Positions 26,762-64,000 of a DNA stretch of 64,000 nucleotides are shown in pieces (position 1 is the first letter of the stretch; every line of letters starts with the position of its first letter). Made by a program: the position numbers and the translations under genes. The DNA comes from Strix aluco (Eukaryota; Chordata; Aves; Strigiformes; Strigidae). The DNA is taken from NCBI RefSeq assembly GCF_031877795.1, contig NC_133933.1, positions 65,050,984-65,114,983 of the forward strand. The letters are read 5' to 3'. The notes beneath the pieces were generated by a model. It saw only the letters and a program-made list of their open reading frames with translations, was not told the origin of the DNA and made no database searches.

Positions 26762-29643
26762 TTTATTTCCAACATTTTGGCTAGGCATGTACCTGTCTCA
26801 CATACTTAATAAACACAAGATTATTTTCCAGAATATCACTGAGTAATTTTTGCCATCAAACACTAAAAAAGAAAAAATCAACAATTCACTATCAAAAGAC
26901 TTTAATTATTTGGAACACTAACATCAAAAATGTTTACTTGAAAATATTTCTTTCCACTTTAGTCCATCTTCGAACCTGTTACACTATATTCCACTGACTA
27001 GTATTACAAATTACACTGACATGTGTTTCCTCATACTTGTAGGATAGAACTACAGTAAATTTTTTCACAAGGTGTTTGCAAAAAACATATATAAGAAATT
27101 ATTCTTTCCCTCTTCTTCTATGATGAAGCAGAAGCTTAAAGTAACAAGAACAGTCATTATAGAGCTAAATATATTTGACATATTTAACCTCACAAATAAA
27201 TAAATATATACAAGGGAGGTTACAGCATGTCAACTACAAAGTAGAAGCTTTACATTGTAGAACTGAGAGCATTCAAGCGCATCTCACTGACACAGACAGT
27301 TTAAGATTACTACATGGTAGTAAAAAAAGAGAAAATCTTAATTCAGCAAAAATATAGGTAGCTGTACATTAAACTGATAGTTAGAATACATCTCAGCTTC
27401 AGTTAGGATACTCTGTTTTTTATTTATGTTTTACTAATCTATTATGTTTCATTGATTCCTCATTTTTTCAGGAATGTTTGGCTTTCCTTCACTTCTGAAC
27501 ACCTTAATCAGGTAGAAATCTCACAGTAAGCTGCTATGAGAACACTATTATCTACAGTAGTTAAGCAAGTGGGATGATAAAATATAAATTCAGTAAATGC
27601 TTGTACATAATCTCTCCCTAAATTATTTCCCCTATTAAAGATATCTGACAACACTCATCCCTGTTAATAATTACATTTTAAGTGAATGGGATTGACTTTC
27701 GTTCATACCACCATGTATTTGCAGTTGTGAGACTGAGGTTTCATTAAGGTCCATGTAGCGACAGCAGTGTTTCTGGACAGAATACCATCAGGACATCCTC
27801 ATCCCACCAGGTGTTTGCAGCCAGGGAAAATACGCCATTTGTGCGGTCACAGCATTAAACGATCTCTGCACACAAAAGCGCATGCAAAGAGCAAAGAAGG
27901 CACAAATCCACATCCCTAATCACTGAACATCCCCCTGCTTGGCAACTGAAAAATCTCAGTATAACTTTCTGGTCACCTTCTGAATACAATTAATTAAATA
28001 TTTGGCTAAAAGTATTTTGGTTAGGAAAAAAAAAAGCCCTTTTTAAAATGTAAATTTCCATTAGGAGATACTCTCCTCTGAAAACAGTATTTGAAAATAC
28101 CTTTGATGTTTTGGCCCATGCCTTCAGCAATGTGCAGTTACAATTTTTGTAAAACCTGTCATGGGGTGAGACATGCTTTGTAAGGAGAGATGCACTTTTG
28201 GCAGTCGTGGCCACATGCTTATGTGTCACACATTTATAGAGATTAAAACAAGGAAGCATTTTATGCTCGTCTGTTCTCTGCACACACACACAACTCAGTG
28301 TCGTTATGCACACAGTATAGCAATGTGAAATTCCCTAATTTTGCCTGAACACTGTTTAAAACTCTGTGCCTCCAACAACCTCAAACAAGTCAACCAACAG
28401 GGGGGCAGGAGAAGGATACTGATACTGATAACATTATGTGCCCAGAAAGATGTTATTTATTTATTACTGATAAAAATATTCCAGATTATTCTAATGTTGC
28501 AATGCCATCTGATGGAGCTGTCTATACATACAGTATATCTGAAGTACACAGACTGACAAATGAACCCATGGGTTTAGAAAGTATTCATCTTGTATTTAAA
28601 TACTTAAACTTAAGTTTTAGCACCGTTCATTGTTCTTAGATTGTCTGTGGTACACATTGTGGTTTCCTCTGCCATATGTGCATTTACTGTGTGCATTATT
28701 ATAAAAATATGTGTGGAGAGAGATCTAGGTATACATTTATATATTTATATATAGTTGAATGTCTTCTATTTTGTTTAGTGAACAAGAACATTAAACACAG
28801 AATTGCGGCGGGAGATGCCGCATTTCATACATACCAATCAATAGATGTTGAAACGTGACTTTGTGTTAACTTGGGATTTACCTGTGTACTTGTTCTGCAC
28901 AGATGCAAATGATATGTACGACTGTCTGTTTTCATACATATCAACGGGCTTAAAATTTGCAAGAGTCACTAGCAACCTGCACGCCCTTCTCAGCCAGCAC
29001 ATCTATGTAATAAGTGTGTTTCTATATACATGGATACAAAATAGCCTGAATTTACAGCACATACTGTTTTGGTAAGCAAGATTTGGATTATTAGGTCTAT
29101 TTAGTCAAAAAAGGTTTAAAATAACCCTTTAACACTGGTGTTAGGGATTTATTCATGTACAAATAAGGAACAGACAGCACTAGACAGTCAAGGAACAAGA
29201 ATCTAACAAGTGTAGGGAAAATCCTCATTTTTCAAAGGAAAAAGACCATCAGTAAACTGTTCAATAAGAGCTTGCCTGTACTGCGTGATATGTCTGCTAT
29301 TTTCTCCAGGAGTCGAGACTTGCTTCTGTATGGACTATGTAATTTAGAGTTAGGCTTGTGGCTCTTCAGTCTTAAAATTATTTACACAGGATTACAATTA
29401 CCTGTCCAGGCATCATGTTGGCTGGCACACATTTAAAAACAGCTCAATACCATGGTGGAAAACTGTCTTTTTCCACAACAGTAAAAAGGTAGACAAACCA
29501 GTCCTCGAGTGGAAGCTGTTAACAGGAGAACATTTATAAACTGGGAAAGAATAACTAAATAGGTCACATTCTACGACATCCAGTATTTTCAATTCCAAGC
29601 AGACTTTTTGTCTTCCTTTGGTTTAAAAAATTCAGAAGCCCAC
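26762..29643 (-). other. ADGRG6: Inferred ADGRG6 3' untranslated region
   Basis: Everything just past the stop codon should be 3'UTR, but the 3' end cannot be fixed from sequence alone. Candidate AATAAA signals on the minus strand lie at 29148-29153, a doubled one at 28456-28465, 27419-27424 and 26762-26767. An AU-rich element pattern (TATTTATTTATTT) lies at about 27195-27208 and would be included only in the longest form. The lower boundary given is the most distal candidate and is a guess. Confidence 0.4.
28456..28465 (-). terminator. Overlapping double AATAAA polyadenylation signal
   Basis: The minus strand reads AATAAATAAA, two overlapping canonical hexamers, about 1.2 kb past the ADGRG6 stop codon. 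It would give a short-UTR transcript if used. Context is suitable but no downstream GU-rich element is obvious, so usage is uncertain. Confidence 0.35.
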
Positions 29644-63816
<34,173 letters not shown>

Positions 63817-64000
63817 CTGTAAAAATACATCAGCGTTAATGGTAAATTTCTTCATTGAATCATCTTCCAGTTCTTGTTCTCAGTTCATCAACCACTGTAC
63901 AGCACAAAGCTGTCTTCAAATGAAATGCCTGGTTGTTATCTACAGAGCAGTGGTAATGGAGGGGTGCACAACAGGGGACAACATATACTGCTGGGGCTCA

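Overview
The window looks like nuclear DNA of a bird. It is AT-rich, has long introns with canonical GT/AG splice sites, and carries CR1 LINE copies ending in the 8-bp repeat typical of avian CR1 (for example 12513-12534). The only gene I can support is on the minus strand: the 3' two-thirds of an adhesion G-protein-coupled receptor, which I identify as ADGRG6 (GPR126). I read fifteen coding exons from 63816 down to the stop codon at 29644-29646. They join without any frame break into 729 codons plus a stop. They encode, in order, a hormone-receptor-like cysteine module, the GAIN domain with its GPS autoproteolysis site, seven transmembrane helices and the cytoplasmic tail. The signal peptide, CUB, pentraxin and SEA-type modules expected upstream must lie beyond position 64000.

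Layout. 1-26761 is intergenic DNA downstream of the receptor, with no protein gene I can recognise. It holds a 5'-truncated but open CR1 copy on the plus strand (about 11287-12540), a decayed CR1 fragment near 3683-3960, a still older one near 8885-9030, and several small inverted or tandem repeats, the best being a perfect 14-bp-stem hairpin at 6952-6983. 26762-29643 is the inferred 3' untranslated region, with several candidate polyadenylation signals. 29644-63816 is the ADGRG6 coding region. Its introns carry a second CR1 copy (53539-54541, minus strand, broken by stops), apparent ancient MIR-type SINE relics, two local tandem duplications (79-bp and 103-bp period), and a strong G-quadruplex motif close to a long poly-T tract (49314-49498).

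How the parts relate. The protein described is one receptor, made as a precursor. The GAIN/GPS region is expected to cut it at His-Leu|Thr, exposing a tethered agonist beginning THFGVLM that activates the 7TM domain. In mammals the convergent neighbour past the 3' end is HIVEP2, a long way off, which fits the absence of a second gene in 1-26761. I found no RNA gene, no CRISPR array, and nothing that supports a new multi-gene system. The interest here lies in the receptor's details, the CR1 pair and the intronic structural motifs.
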